Positions 1 through 4,746 of a stretch of DNA of 9,973 bases are shown here, piece after piece. Position 1 is the stretch's first letter, and the number at the start of each line of letters is the position of its first letter. The position numbers were made by a program, and so were the translations under genes. The stretch comes from Streptococcaceae bacterium (lineage in GTDB: Bacteria; Bacillota; Bacilli; Lactobacillales; Streptococcaceae). The notes beneath the pieces were generated by a model. The model made no database searches and was not told where the DNA came from. It saw only the letters and a list, made by a program, of their open reading frames with translations. The stretch is from positions 1-9,973 of the forward strand of contig JAITHN010000085.1 in the NCBI GenBank assembly GCA_031279745.1, read 5' to 3'.

Positions 1-189
1 AGCAATTGAAAGTATTGATAAATCGATTGCACGTATGGAAGACGTCAAAAAAGCATTAACAACAAGTGAAAATCAGCTCCGTCTGGCAAATCAAAAGCTG
101 GATGATGTATCCGTGAAAAAGTTGACGAAAAAAATGACACCATGAGGGAAAAATTCGCTGCCCTTGAAAACGGACTTCCAGAAGCTTAG
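1..189 (+). CDS. 3' end of a DUF2130-like protein gene, apparently frameshifted near its end
   Basis: The gene enters from the left edge; its first full codon is at position 2. That frame reads a charged, helical C-terminus with the segment SENQLRLANQKLDD followed by VKKLTKK, and stops at 143-145 (TGA). Shifting by one base at the A-run 128-134 gives the continuation KLTKKNDTMREKFAALENGLPEA and a stop at 187-189, just before a terminator. From memory, a tail with VKKLT-x-N-x-TM-x-KF is typical of DUF2130 proteins, whose function is unknown and whose long coiled coils precede this end. The restored reading therefore looks like the ancestral one, with one A missing from an original run of eight. 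This could be a sequencing error, a real late frameshift that replaces about 17 C-terminal residues with three, or slippage. The family name is moderately sure; that a gene ends here is very likely. Confidence 0.6.
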
Positions 190-194
190 AATGC

Positions 195-236
195 AAAAAA
201 ACATTCATTCACCTCCTTGTGAACGAATGTTTTTTT
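195..236. terminator. bidirectional intrinsic terminator between convergent genes
   Basis: An 18-bp inverted repeat runs from 195-212 to 219-236 with a 6-base loop (213-218). It begins with seven A and ends with seven T, so both strands end in a U-tract. The one non-complementary position (207 with 224) is an A-C mismatch in the plus-strand RNA but a U-G wobble in the minus-strand RNA. The minus-strand hairpin should therefore be the more stable one. It can end both the plus-strand gene at 1-189 and the HAD operon arriving from the right. Confidence 0.85.
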
Positions 237-292
237 GGCTTTACTTTATTCGAAGTTTGTTCAATACCGAACAAAAAACTCGTGAATGCGCT

Positions 293-946
293 TTAGATGG
301 TCCCAACTTTGTAGCGATAATCATAAATCGTTGCATCGCGGTTGTAGGGAGCGGAAACAAGAACTGCTTTTGTATGTTTGCTCGTCTCTTTAATCTTCTG
401 AATGGTCTCGCTTTTATCATCATAAAACCAATCAATACCTAAGCGGCGAATCAACGGGAGTTTATCTTCTGTAAAATACAATTTGTCAAAATACACGCCA
501 AATTTATTCAATGCTGCAATGGTCTCATTGGCATAGTCGACATGTCTTGCGGTAATCAGAACAATTTCCGAGCCGTTTAGATGCTCCTCCGCCAAATCTT
601 CAACCATCCGCATATTCGGCATACTTTCTTTGATAATCCGTTTTTGGATGGCATCGTCCATGGTGGCATAGTAAACAATCTCATAGTCAATAGCCGTCAT
701 CGTATCTAATTTAATCGATGTTCCAATTTTTTCATTTGTTAGCTCTATCGCTTTTTTTATCGAAAAAATAACCCCGTCTAAGTCATAGCCCATCACTTTT
801 TTTCTAGGAGCATAGAGCACTTCACCCTCTTCGTCACGAAGAAACTGCATGGTTGCGCTCACTCCTTTTATGTTTTTAAAGCTATGCTGTGGACTTGTTA
901 CATAGGCTTCCTTCTTTAGCTTTTCCAGTAACTCTTTCTTTTCCAT
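293..946 (-). CDS. HAD-superfamily hydrolase, putative 5'-nucleotidase (NT5C/YqfW-like)
   Basis: This 217-residue protein has the full HAD catalytic set. Motif I is YDLDGV, with nucleophile D55 and general acid D57; motif II is LITAR (T132); a motif III lysine is likely K162; motif IV is WFYDDKSE (D176, D177). HAD enzymes transfer phosphoryl groups through an aspartyl-phosphate using magnesium. The layout, including a late SAPYNRD segment, resembles the NT5C/YqfW-type nucleotidases, so a nucleoside monophosphate substrate is an inference. No signal peptide is visible, so it is likely cytoplasmic. The catalytic core begins only near residue 50; the first 50 residues are a charged extension. 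The start is supported by GGAGGAAG inside the end of the upstream HAD gene, whose TAG stop is followed directly by this ATG, which suggests translational coupling. An internal ATG at M33 also has a GGAG 11 bases upstream, so a shorter form is possible. Confidence 0.8.
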   Translation of the reverse strand: MEKKELLEKLKKEAYVTSPQHSFKNIKGVSATMQFLRDEEGEVLYAPRKKVMGYDLDGVIFSIKKAIELTNEKIGTSIKLDTMTAIDYEIVYYATMDDAIQKRIIKESMPNMRMVEDLAEEHLNGSEIVLITARHVDYANETIAALNKFGVYFDKLYFTEDKLPLIRRLGIDWFYDDKSETIQKIKETSKHTKAVLVSAPYNRDATIYDYRYKVGTI

Positions 947-1567
947 CTAACTTCCTCCAATTTCCAATACTTCATTCAGGTGAGAAATTGTGAAATCTGC
1001 CTCTTTAATTTTTAAATAGCCATCTGGAGAAAACAGAACACTTATCACTCCAGCCCTTTGAGCAGCAAGAATATCTAATTCCCTATCTCCGATCATCATC
1101 GCTTCCTCTGAAACCACTCCAAAGCGATCAATTAAATAGTCCACACTCTCTTTGTCAGGTTTCCTTGCAAAATGGTCATTACTCGTAATCACGTAGCTGA
1201 AATACTCTATAAGATGGGCAGTCTCTAGAAAATCCACCACTTGCAAATCTCGATGCGAAATGATGTAGTTTTTTCCCCCCCTCTCCGTAATCGCTTTTAG
1301 CGTTTCTCTTGCTCCTTCAAATACGATCGGGTTCTCCTGCATGGGCCGCTCGATCTCATGGTATTTTTTTAAAAAAACTTCCGCCTTTTCCCCCATAAAA
1401 AAAGCTGCGGCTTCTCCTGTGGAAGTTGTTTTTAAATGATTGTAAATCTCGTCTGAAGACGCATGCACCTCGTAGACAGCGAGTGTGTCTTGAAAAGCTT
1501 TCACACTTGTTTGCAAGGTATCAAAAAGGGTTCCCCCTATATCCCATATATAATAATTGTACGTCAT
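947..1567 (-). CDS. HAD-IA family hydrolase with an atypical DxGGT motif I
   Basis: This 206-residue protein is of the usual size for HAD subfamily IA (beta-phosphoglucomutase-like) phosphatases. Motif I reads YIWDIGGTLFDT: nucleophile D9 is present, but the general acid normally two residues later is G11. The rest is intact: ISHRD (S104, motif II), RKPDKES (K136, motif III) and MIGDRELD (D161 and D165, motif IV). A helical cap of about 65 residues follows motif I, as expected for C1-cap enzymes. I recall streptococcal relatives with YIWDLGGTLLD, so this change probably marks a subfamily rather than a dead copy. The substrate is unknown. The start is supported by AGGAGGTGA seven bases before the ATG. 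It is the first gene of a two-HAD operon, its stop codon abutting the start of the nucleotidase-like gene. Confidence 0.82.
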   Translation of the reverse strand: MTYNYYIWDIGGTLFDTLQTSVKAFQDTLAVYEVHASSDEIYNHLKTTSTGEAAAFFMGEKAEVFLKKYHEIERPMQENPIVFEGARETLKAITERGGKNYIISHRDLQVVDFLETAHLIEYFSYVITSNDHFARKPDKESVDYLIDRFGVVSEEAMMIGDRELDILAAQRAGVISVLFSPDGYLKIKEADFTISHLNEVLEIGGS

Positions 1568-1584
1568 CTTCTCACCTCCTCTAT

Positions 1585-1613
1585 ATTTTACTACAAAAAC
1601 GAGCGTGAGTTAA
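1585..1613 (-). promoter_or_regulatory. candidate promoter of the two-HAD operon
   Basis: On the minus strand a TAAAAT -10 element (1585-1590) follows a TTAACT -35-like element (1608-1613) with a 17-base spacer. The -10 is 5 of 6 and the -35 is 4 of 6 to consensus. The predicted start, near 1578, lies right at the Shine-Dalgarno, leaving a leader of only about 11 bases. That is unusual and lowers confidence. Confidence 0.4.
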
Positions 1614-1670
1614 AACATGGTGCATATCTCGGGCAATTAAGCTCTCGTTAGTGTCGCCCATAAAAATACC

Positions 1671-1697
1671 AAAAAAGGAGCAGATGAATCTACTCCT
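1671..1697 (-). terminator. intrinsic terminator of the yccF-like gene
   Basis: On the minus strand a 9-bp stem (1689-1697 with 1676-1684, one G-U pair) closes a 4-base UUCA loop and is followed by six T (1671-1676 region). It lies 56 bases after the stop of the YccF-type gene and separates it from the HAD operon downstream. Confidence 0.9.
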
Positions 1698-1753
1698 ACT
1701 TGGTCCAACTTTTTGGTCTCAACACACTAGGTTCTTTTTTATCAACATCTGTA

Positions 1754-2113
1754 CTAAACAATTCGCTTGCCAAATGGTGCCAACGAGAGAAAAGCCAACT
1801 CTACGGATTTTCCGGCAAAAGGCAGTCCAACAATCGTAATTGCAAGGAAGAGTGCACTAATTAAATGCGCAAGAAACATTTCAAATCCGCCCAAAACAAT
1901 CCAGAGGATATTGAGGATCAAACTCACTCCTTCTCCATCATCTCGAATTTCACGCCCAAAAGGGGCAAGGGAAAAGGAAGCAATCTTAAAACACTGTTTT
2001 CCAATAGGAATTCCGATAATGGTGATCGACCACAAAACACCAAGAATTCCCCAACCAATAAATGCACCAATTCCGCCAAAAATCATCCAAATCACATTTC
2101 CAACACAACTCAT
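1754..2113 (-). CDS. yccF: YccF-domain inner membrane protein
   Basis: This 119-residue hydrophobic protein matches the YccF family (DUF307), small membrane proteins of unknown function. It is an internal duplication. Each half starts with an N-x-(I/L)-W segment and GG (N6 and N68 onward), passes through a hydrophobic stretch with G(I/L)P(I/F), and ends with LAPFG (49-53 and 111-115). A charged loop (REIRDDGEG) joins the halves. About two to four membrane segments are expected. An in-frame ATG 12 codons further upstream exists, but the start chosen here (MSCVGN) has an excellent GGGGAGGAGGG at 2119-2129 and gives the family's conserved N-terminus. The gene stands alone, with its own candidate promoter and terminator. 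Confidence 0.87.
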   Translation of the reverse strand: MSCVGNVIWMIFGGIGAFIGWGILGVLWSITIIGIPIGKQCFKIASFSLAPFGREIRDDGEGVSLILNILWIVLGGFEMFLAHLISALFLAITIVGLPFAGKSVELAFLSLAPFGKRIV

Positions 2114-2118
2114 ACAAT

Positions 2119-2129
2119 CCCTCCTCCCC
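2119..2129 (-). promoter_or_regulatory. ribosome binding site fixing the yccF start
   Basis: GGGGAGGAGGG on the minus strand lies 5 bases before the ATG at 2113. It favours this start over the in-frame ATG at 2149, which would lie upstream of the candidate transcription start and has no good ribosome binding site. Confidence 0.85.
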
Positions 2130-2132
2130 ACT

Positions 2133-2161
2133 ATTCTACACCTTTTCATTTCTTTTCTAAA
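2133..2161 (-). promoter_or_regulatory. candidate promoter of yccF
   Basis: On the minus strand TAGAAT (2133-2138, 5 of 6) is preceded by a 17-base spacer and TTTAGA (2156-2161, 4 of 6). Transcription would begin near 2126, giving a leader of about 13 bases that is almost entirely the ribosome binding site. Confidence 0.4.
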
Positions 2162-2238
2162 CCGATAGCTGTTAAGCGTTTCCCCATCTCTTCAACAATG
2201 ATTTTCAAAAATAAATTCCCTGAACTGCACGCCCGCCC

Positions 2239-2268
2239 TTTACAAATCCTTAGCGAATACGATAAAAT
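2239..2268 (+). promoter_or_regulatory. promoter of the tRNA-Thr gene
   Basis: TTTACA (2239-2244, 5 of 6 to the -35 consensus) and TAAAAT (2263-2268, 5 of 6 to -10) are separated by 18 bases. Transcription would start near 2275, about 9 bases before the mature tRNA. Confidence 0.75.
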
Positions 2269-2283
2269 TAACGTATCTCTTTT

Positions 2284-2356
2284 GCCGGATTAGCTCAGTT
2301 GGTAGAGCAACGCACTCGTAACGCGTAGGTCACAGGTTCAAGTCCTGCATCCGGCA
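2284..2356 (+). tRNA. tRNA-Thr, anticodon CGT
   Basis: This 73-base gene folds as a full cloverleaf. The acceptor stem GCCGGAT pairs with ATCCGGC (2349-2355), with discriminator A2356. The D arm is GCTC/GAGC with an AGTTGGTA loop. The anticodon loop is CTCGTAA (2315-2321), with anticodon CGT at 2317-2319, which reads ACG threonine codons. The variable loop is AGGTC and the T loop TTCAAGT. The 3' CCA is not encoded; TCA follows, so CCA would be added after transcription. Two stem ends carry A-C mismatches: 2314 with 2322 (tRNA positions 31-39) and 2332 with 2348 (positions 49-65). The rest is canonical, and the gene has its own promoter and terminator, so it is probably functional. Confidence 0.95.
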
Positions 2357-2387
2357 TCATTTACACACTCACTGCTTTCTATTAGCG

Positions 2388-2430
2388 AAACGGGAGGGAA
2401 GACCAGTTTACTGGTCTTCCCTCCCGTTTT
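2388..2430 (+). terminator. terminator of the tRNA-Thr gene
   Basis: A perfect 19-bp inverted repeat (2388-2406 with 2411-2429) encloses a TTTA loop and ends in TTTT before G. The stem is unusually long, and its core is purine-rich on one side (CGGGAGGGAAGACCAG). It ends the tRNA transcript and may also act weakly on the other strand, where the tail has only three T. Confidence 0.85.
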
Positions 2431-2466
2431 GTCTATTCATGCCTCCCAAAAAAATAGTAAGTGAAT

Positions 2467-2498
2467 AAAAAAAGTTAGAGTTACCTCTAACTTTTTAG
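2467..2498 (-). terminator. intrinsic terminator of gltX
   Basis: A perfect 12-bp stem (2469-2480 with 2485-2496) with a 4-base loop is followed on the minus strand by a run of seven T (2467-2473 region). It lies 24 bases past the gltX stop. The stem also ends in five T on the plus strand, so it could act as a back-up terminator for the tRNA transcript. Confidence 0.92.
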
Positions 2499-2519
2499 GG
2501 CAATCGTTGCCGATCCAAC

Positions 2520-3983
2520 TTAATCCTTACCTAATACATGCTCAATATGCGCAATTGCTTTTTCTTTCCCAAGAAGATAAATTGTTTCGGGAAGTTCAGG
2601 GCCGTGCATTTCCCCGCTCACTGCGATACGAATTGGCATGAAGAGATTTTTTCCTTTGATTCCTGTTTCTTTTTGAACGGCTTTAATCAATGGGAAAATA
2701 TTGTCTTTGTTGAACTCTTCATCAGTTAAACTCTCAAGTTTTTCTTTGAAAGCAAGAATTGCAACAGGAGCCGTTTCGGCACTCAAGACTTCTTTTGCCT
2801 CATCCGTTAATTCTGGAAATTCCGCATAAAATAAATCAGTTAGAGGTAGAATTTCTTCCCCAAAATTCATTTGTGGTTGATACAACGCTACGAGCTCTTC
2901 TGATTTCTCGTCTAATCGTCCACTCTCTTCTAAGAAAGATTTTGCAAGTTGAAAGACGATCTCTTTATCTGCATTTTTAATGTAATGATTATCCAACCAT
3001 TCTAATTTTTTCTGATCAAATGCAGCAGGTGCTTTACTTAAGCGTGAGGCATCAAAAAGAGAGATGAGTTGTTCTTTTGTGAAAATCTCCTCTTCGCCTC
3101 CTGGATTCCAACCAAGTAACGCAATAAAATTAAAAATGGCTTCAGGGAGAAATCCTTTTTTACGATAATCTTCAATAAATTGAAGCGTATGGGTATCTCT
3201 TTTTGATAGTTTTTTCCCGGTTTCACTGTTAATGATGAGAGTCATATGCCCAAATTTGGGTACATCCCAACCAAACGCCTCATACACCATCAACTGTTTA
3301 GGTGTATTCGCAATATGGTCATCCCCACGTAGTACATGCGTAATTTCCATTAGATGATCGTCGACCACTACGGCGAAATTATAGGTAGGGTAGCCATCAC
3401 GTTTTTGAATGACCCAGTCTCCTCCAACATTCCCCCCTTCAAAGGAGATATCTCCTTTCACCAAATCTTCCCAAGAGTAAAGAGAGTCTTCCTTCACTCT
3501 AAGGCGGATAACGGGCGTTAATCCTTTTTCAATAGCCGCTTGTTTTGCCGCTTGAATCTCTTCCTCGTCCATCCCTGCATATTCGTAAATGTATTTCGGA
3601 GTTTCACCGCGACTTTCTTGGCCTTCTCGCTCAAGAGCTAGTTCTTCTTCCGTCTTGTAAGACTCATAAGCCAAGCCTTTTTCGACAAGTTCTTGAACGA
3701 GTGGTTGATAAATATCCAAACGCTCACTTTGACGATAAGGTCCAAAATCACCTGGTTTCTCAGGACTTTCATCCCAATCAATCCCTAACCATTTTAAATT
3801 TTCTAATTGAGAGCGTTCCCCATCCTCAACGTGACGTGCTCTGTCCGTATCTTCGATACGAATAATAAAATCACCTTGGTTATGACGTGCAAATAAATAA
3901 TTAAATAGAGCAGTTCTTGCATTTCCAATATGCAATAATCCAGTGGGGCTTGGTGCATAACGCACTCTCATTTTCTTTGACAT
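2520..3983 (-). CDS. gltX: glutamyl-tRNA synthetase (class I, GluRS)
   Basis: This 487-residue enzyme attaches glutamate to tRNA-Glu in the cytoplasm. In most Firmicutes the non-discriminating form also charges tRNA-Gln, which GatCAB then amidates; that is inferred here. The class I signatures are clear: RYAPSPTGLLHIGNARTA with the HIGH-type HIGN (18-21), RIEDTDRAR (42-50), VLRGDDHIANTPKQ (217-230) and the KMSKS-type KLSKR (258-262), followed by the helical anticodon-binding half. The zinc-binding cysteines of E. coli-type enzymes are absent: the corresponding segment reads YESYKTEEE. The frame is open 33 codons further upstream, but the start at MSKKMRVRYAPSPTG gives the normal N-terminus, has GAGAGG six bases before it, and lies just downstream of a good promoter within the apparent extension. 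It is the third gene in an ispD-ispF-gltX order, followed by a strong terminator. Confidence 0.97.
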   Translation of the reverse strand: MSKKMRVRYAPSPTGLLHIGNARTALFNYLFARHNQGDFIIRIEDTDRARHVEDGERSQLENLKWLGIDWDESPEKPGDFGPYRQSERLDIYQPLVQELVEKGLAYESYKTEEELALEREGQESRGETPKYIYEYAGMDEEEIQAAKQAAIEKGLTPVIRLRVKEDSLYSWEDLVKGDISFEGGNVGGDWVIQKRDGYPTYNFAVVVDDHLMEITHVLRGDDHIANTPKQLMVYEAFGWDVPKFGHMTLIINSETGKKLSKRDTHTLQFIEDYRKKGFLPEAIFNFIALLGWNPGGEEEIFTKEQLISLFDASRLSKAPAAFDQKKLEWLDNHYIKNADKEIVFQLAKSFLEESGRLDEKSEELVALYQPQMNFGEEILPLTDLFYAEFPELTDEAKEVLSAETAPVAILAFKEKLESLTDEEFNKDNIFPLIKAVQKETGIKGKNLFMPIRIAVSGEMHGPELPETIYLLGKEKAIAHIEHVLGKD

Positions 3984-3989
3984 AATATT

Positions 3990-3995
3990 CCTCTC
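3990..3995 (-). promoter_or_regulatory. ribosome binding site fixing the gltX start
   Basis: GAGAGG on the minus strand lies six bases upstream of the ATG at 3983. Together with the promoter at 4015-4043 it rules out the upstream in-frame ATG at 4082 as the main start. Confidence 0.75.
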
Positions 3996-4014
3996 TTTTA
4001 CAAAGTTCTCAACT

Positions 4015-4043
4015 ATTTTAGTCCTAAGGCTTTTTTTTTTCAA
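4015..4043 (-). promoter_or_regulatory. gltX promoter with a poly-A tract in its spacer
   Basis: On the minus strand TTGAAA (4038-4043, 5 of 6) and TAAAAT (4015-4020, 5 of 6) are separated by exactly 17 bases. A run of ten A (4031-4040) fills the end of the -35 element and the first seven spacer bases. Transcription would start near 4008, giving a leader of about 25 bases with the ribosome binding site. gltX can therefore be expressed independently of ispDF. Confidence 0.75.
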
Positions 4044-4090
4044 ATCTTTTGAATAAAAGGTTGCGAGCAGCTTTTCGTGCATTGCTTTAT

Positions 4091-4108
4091 TCTAGACGGA
4101 GTCTATTC
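4091..4108. repeat. palindromic repeat, copy 1 (TAGACnnnGTCTA core)
   Basis: The 18-base sequence TCTAGACGGAGTCTATTC contains the inverted repeat TAGAC/GTCTA around three bases. A second copy at 4157-4174 differs at only two central bases, in the same orientation, 66 bases away. It lies in the ispF-gltX spacer, upstream of the gltX promoter. It could be a regulator binding site or a small RNA hairpin; the sequence does not decide. Confidence 0.6.
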
Positions 4109-4156
4109 TCTAAGATTGCTGCATGCTTATTTGCTCGAGACTGTGCATAAGTTCAG

Positions 4157-4174
4157 TCTAGACCAAGTCTATTC
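4157..4174. repeat. palindromic repeat, copy 2 (TAGACnnnGTCTA core)
   Basis: TCTAGACCAAGTCTATTC matches copy 1 at 16 of 18 positions and ends eight bases from the ispF stop codon. A further AGACTG/CAGTCT inverted repeat (4138-4143 with 4154-4159) overlaps its outer edge, so AGACT/AGTCT pentamers are clustered here. Confidence 0.6.
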
Positions 4175-4181
4175 CCAAAGA

Positions 4182-4664
4182 CTATGATTGGAAGACGAGG
4201 CAAACGGCTTCTGCTTGAATGCCCTCTTTTCTACCTAAAAACCCTAGTTTCTCTGTTGTTGTCGCTTTTACATTTACAGCATTCACTTCAATCTCGCAGA
4301 CACGTGCAATGTTTTCTCGCATCGCTTCCAGATGCGGTTTCATCTTTGGACGCTCCGCAAGAATCGTTGCATCAATATTTCCAACGGAAAATCCTTTTTC
4401 CTTTATTCGTTTAATTGTTTCCTCCAACATGAAAATCGACGAAATCCCTTCAATCGATTTGTCTTCTGGAGGGAAGGCATGCCCGATGTCGCCCAAAGAC
4501 GTAGCTCCTAAAATGGCGTCCGTGACCGCATGAAGCAATACATCCGCATCGCTGTGCCCTAATAACCCCAATTCAAATGGAATATCCACTCCACCAATGA
4601 TGCATTTTCTTCCTTCGACGAGTTTGTGCACATCAATTCCATGCCCGATTCTCATTCCCTTCAT
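4182..4664 (-). CDS. ispF: 2-C-methyl-D-erythritol 2,4-cyclodiphosphate synthase (IspF)
   Basis: This 160-residue cytoplasmic enzyme is of normal family length and works as a trimer. It converts CDP-methylerythritol 2-phosphate to the cyclic diphosphate and CMP in the MEP isoprenoid pathway. Visible signatures are RIGHGIDVH with metal ligands D11 and H13, the loop LLGHSDADVLLHAVTDA with the third ligand H45, SLGDIGHAFPP, and ATTTEKLGFLGR (134-145) for nucleotide contact. The frame opens 15 codons further upstream, but MKGMRIG has a strong GAGGGGGAG just before it; M4 is a less well placed alternative. It lies 82 bases after ispD, the preceding step but one in the pathway, in a spacer with tandem hairpins. 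The intermediate kinase gene ispE is not in the window. Confidence 0.96.
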   Translation of the reverse strand: MKGMRIGHGIDVHKLVEGRKCIIGGVDIPFELGLLGHSDADVLLHAVTDAILGATSLGDIGHAFPPEDKSIEGISSIFMLEETIKRIKEKGFSVGNIDATILAERPKMKPHLEAMRENIARVCEIEVNAVNVKATTTEKLGFLGRKEGIQAEAVCLVFQS

Positions 4665-4667
4665 CTT

Positions 4668-4676
4668 CTCCCCCTC
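4668..4676 (-). promoter_or_regulatory. ribosome binding site fixing the ispF start
   Basis: GAGGGGGAG on the minus strand sits three bases before the chosen ATG at 4664 (six from M4 at 4655 if counted from its centre region). The ATG at 4709 lies inside a predicted hairpin and has no such site, so the longer reading is unlikely. Confidence 0.7.
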
Positions 4677-4686
4677 TTCCTGTCCA

Positions 4687-4718
4687 TTAGATAGGTGTAC
4701 GTAACACATACTATCTAA
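4687..4718 (-). repeat. hairpin B in the ispD-ispF spacer
   Basis: TTAGATAG (4687-4694) is exactly complementary to CTATCTAA (4711-4718), and inside it GTGT (4695-4698) pairs with ACAC (4704-4707). The result is a 12-bp stem with a 3-base bulge and a 5-base loop. No T-run follows on the minus strand, so it is not a standard terminator. It ends about ten bases before the ispF ribosome binding site. Confidence 0.6.
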
Positions 4719-4722
4719 AGAT

Positions 4723-4744
4723 ACCTACTAGGTAAACAGTAGGT
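4723..4744 (-). repeat. hairpin A just after the ispD stop
   Basis: ACCTACT (4723-4729) pairs with AGTAGGT (4738-4744) around an 8-base loop, starting two bases after the ispD stop codon. Overlapping dyads, TATCT-aa-AGATA (4712-4723) and ACCTA-c-TAGGT (4723-4733), could form instead and would compete with hairpins A and B. There is no clear U-tract. Confidence 0.55.
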
Positions 4745-4746
4745 TC

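Noticed and set aside
256..280. Second inverted repeat TTTGTTC/GAACAAA just after the nucleotidase-like gene
   Set aside because: The stem is short and its T-run lies on the wrong side for termination of the minus-strand operon, which already has the stronger hairpin at 195-236.
164..442. Plus-strand open frame of 92 codons across the terminator and the 3' part of the HAD gene
   Set aside because: It runs through a terminator hairpin, lies antisense to a clear HAD gene and has no protein-like pattern; only its first bases overlap the restored tail of the left-edge gene, in another sense.
1767..2293. Overlapping plus-strand open frames antisense to yccF
   Set aside because: They mirror the yccF codons, are rich in Pro, Ser and Asn, run into the tRNA promoter and show no ribosome binding site or family resemblance.
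2284..2430. tRNA 3' end as an integration (att) site of a mobile element
   Set aside because: No second copy of the tRNA 3' end and no integrase or phage gene is visible in the window.
3545..3865. Plus-strand open frame of 106 codons inside gltX
   Set aside because: It is a shadow of the gltX reading frame with no start signal and no recognisable domain.
3984..4082. N-terminal 33-residue extension of GltX
   Set aside because: It contains the gltX promoter and poly-A tract, is not part of the GluRS fold, and the MSKKMRVRYAPSPTG start has its own ribosome binding site.
4084..4180. ispF-gltX spacer as a CRISPR or IS remnant
   Set aside because: There are only two repeat copies with no regular spacers, and no transposase fragment or flanking target duplication is seen.
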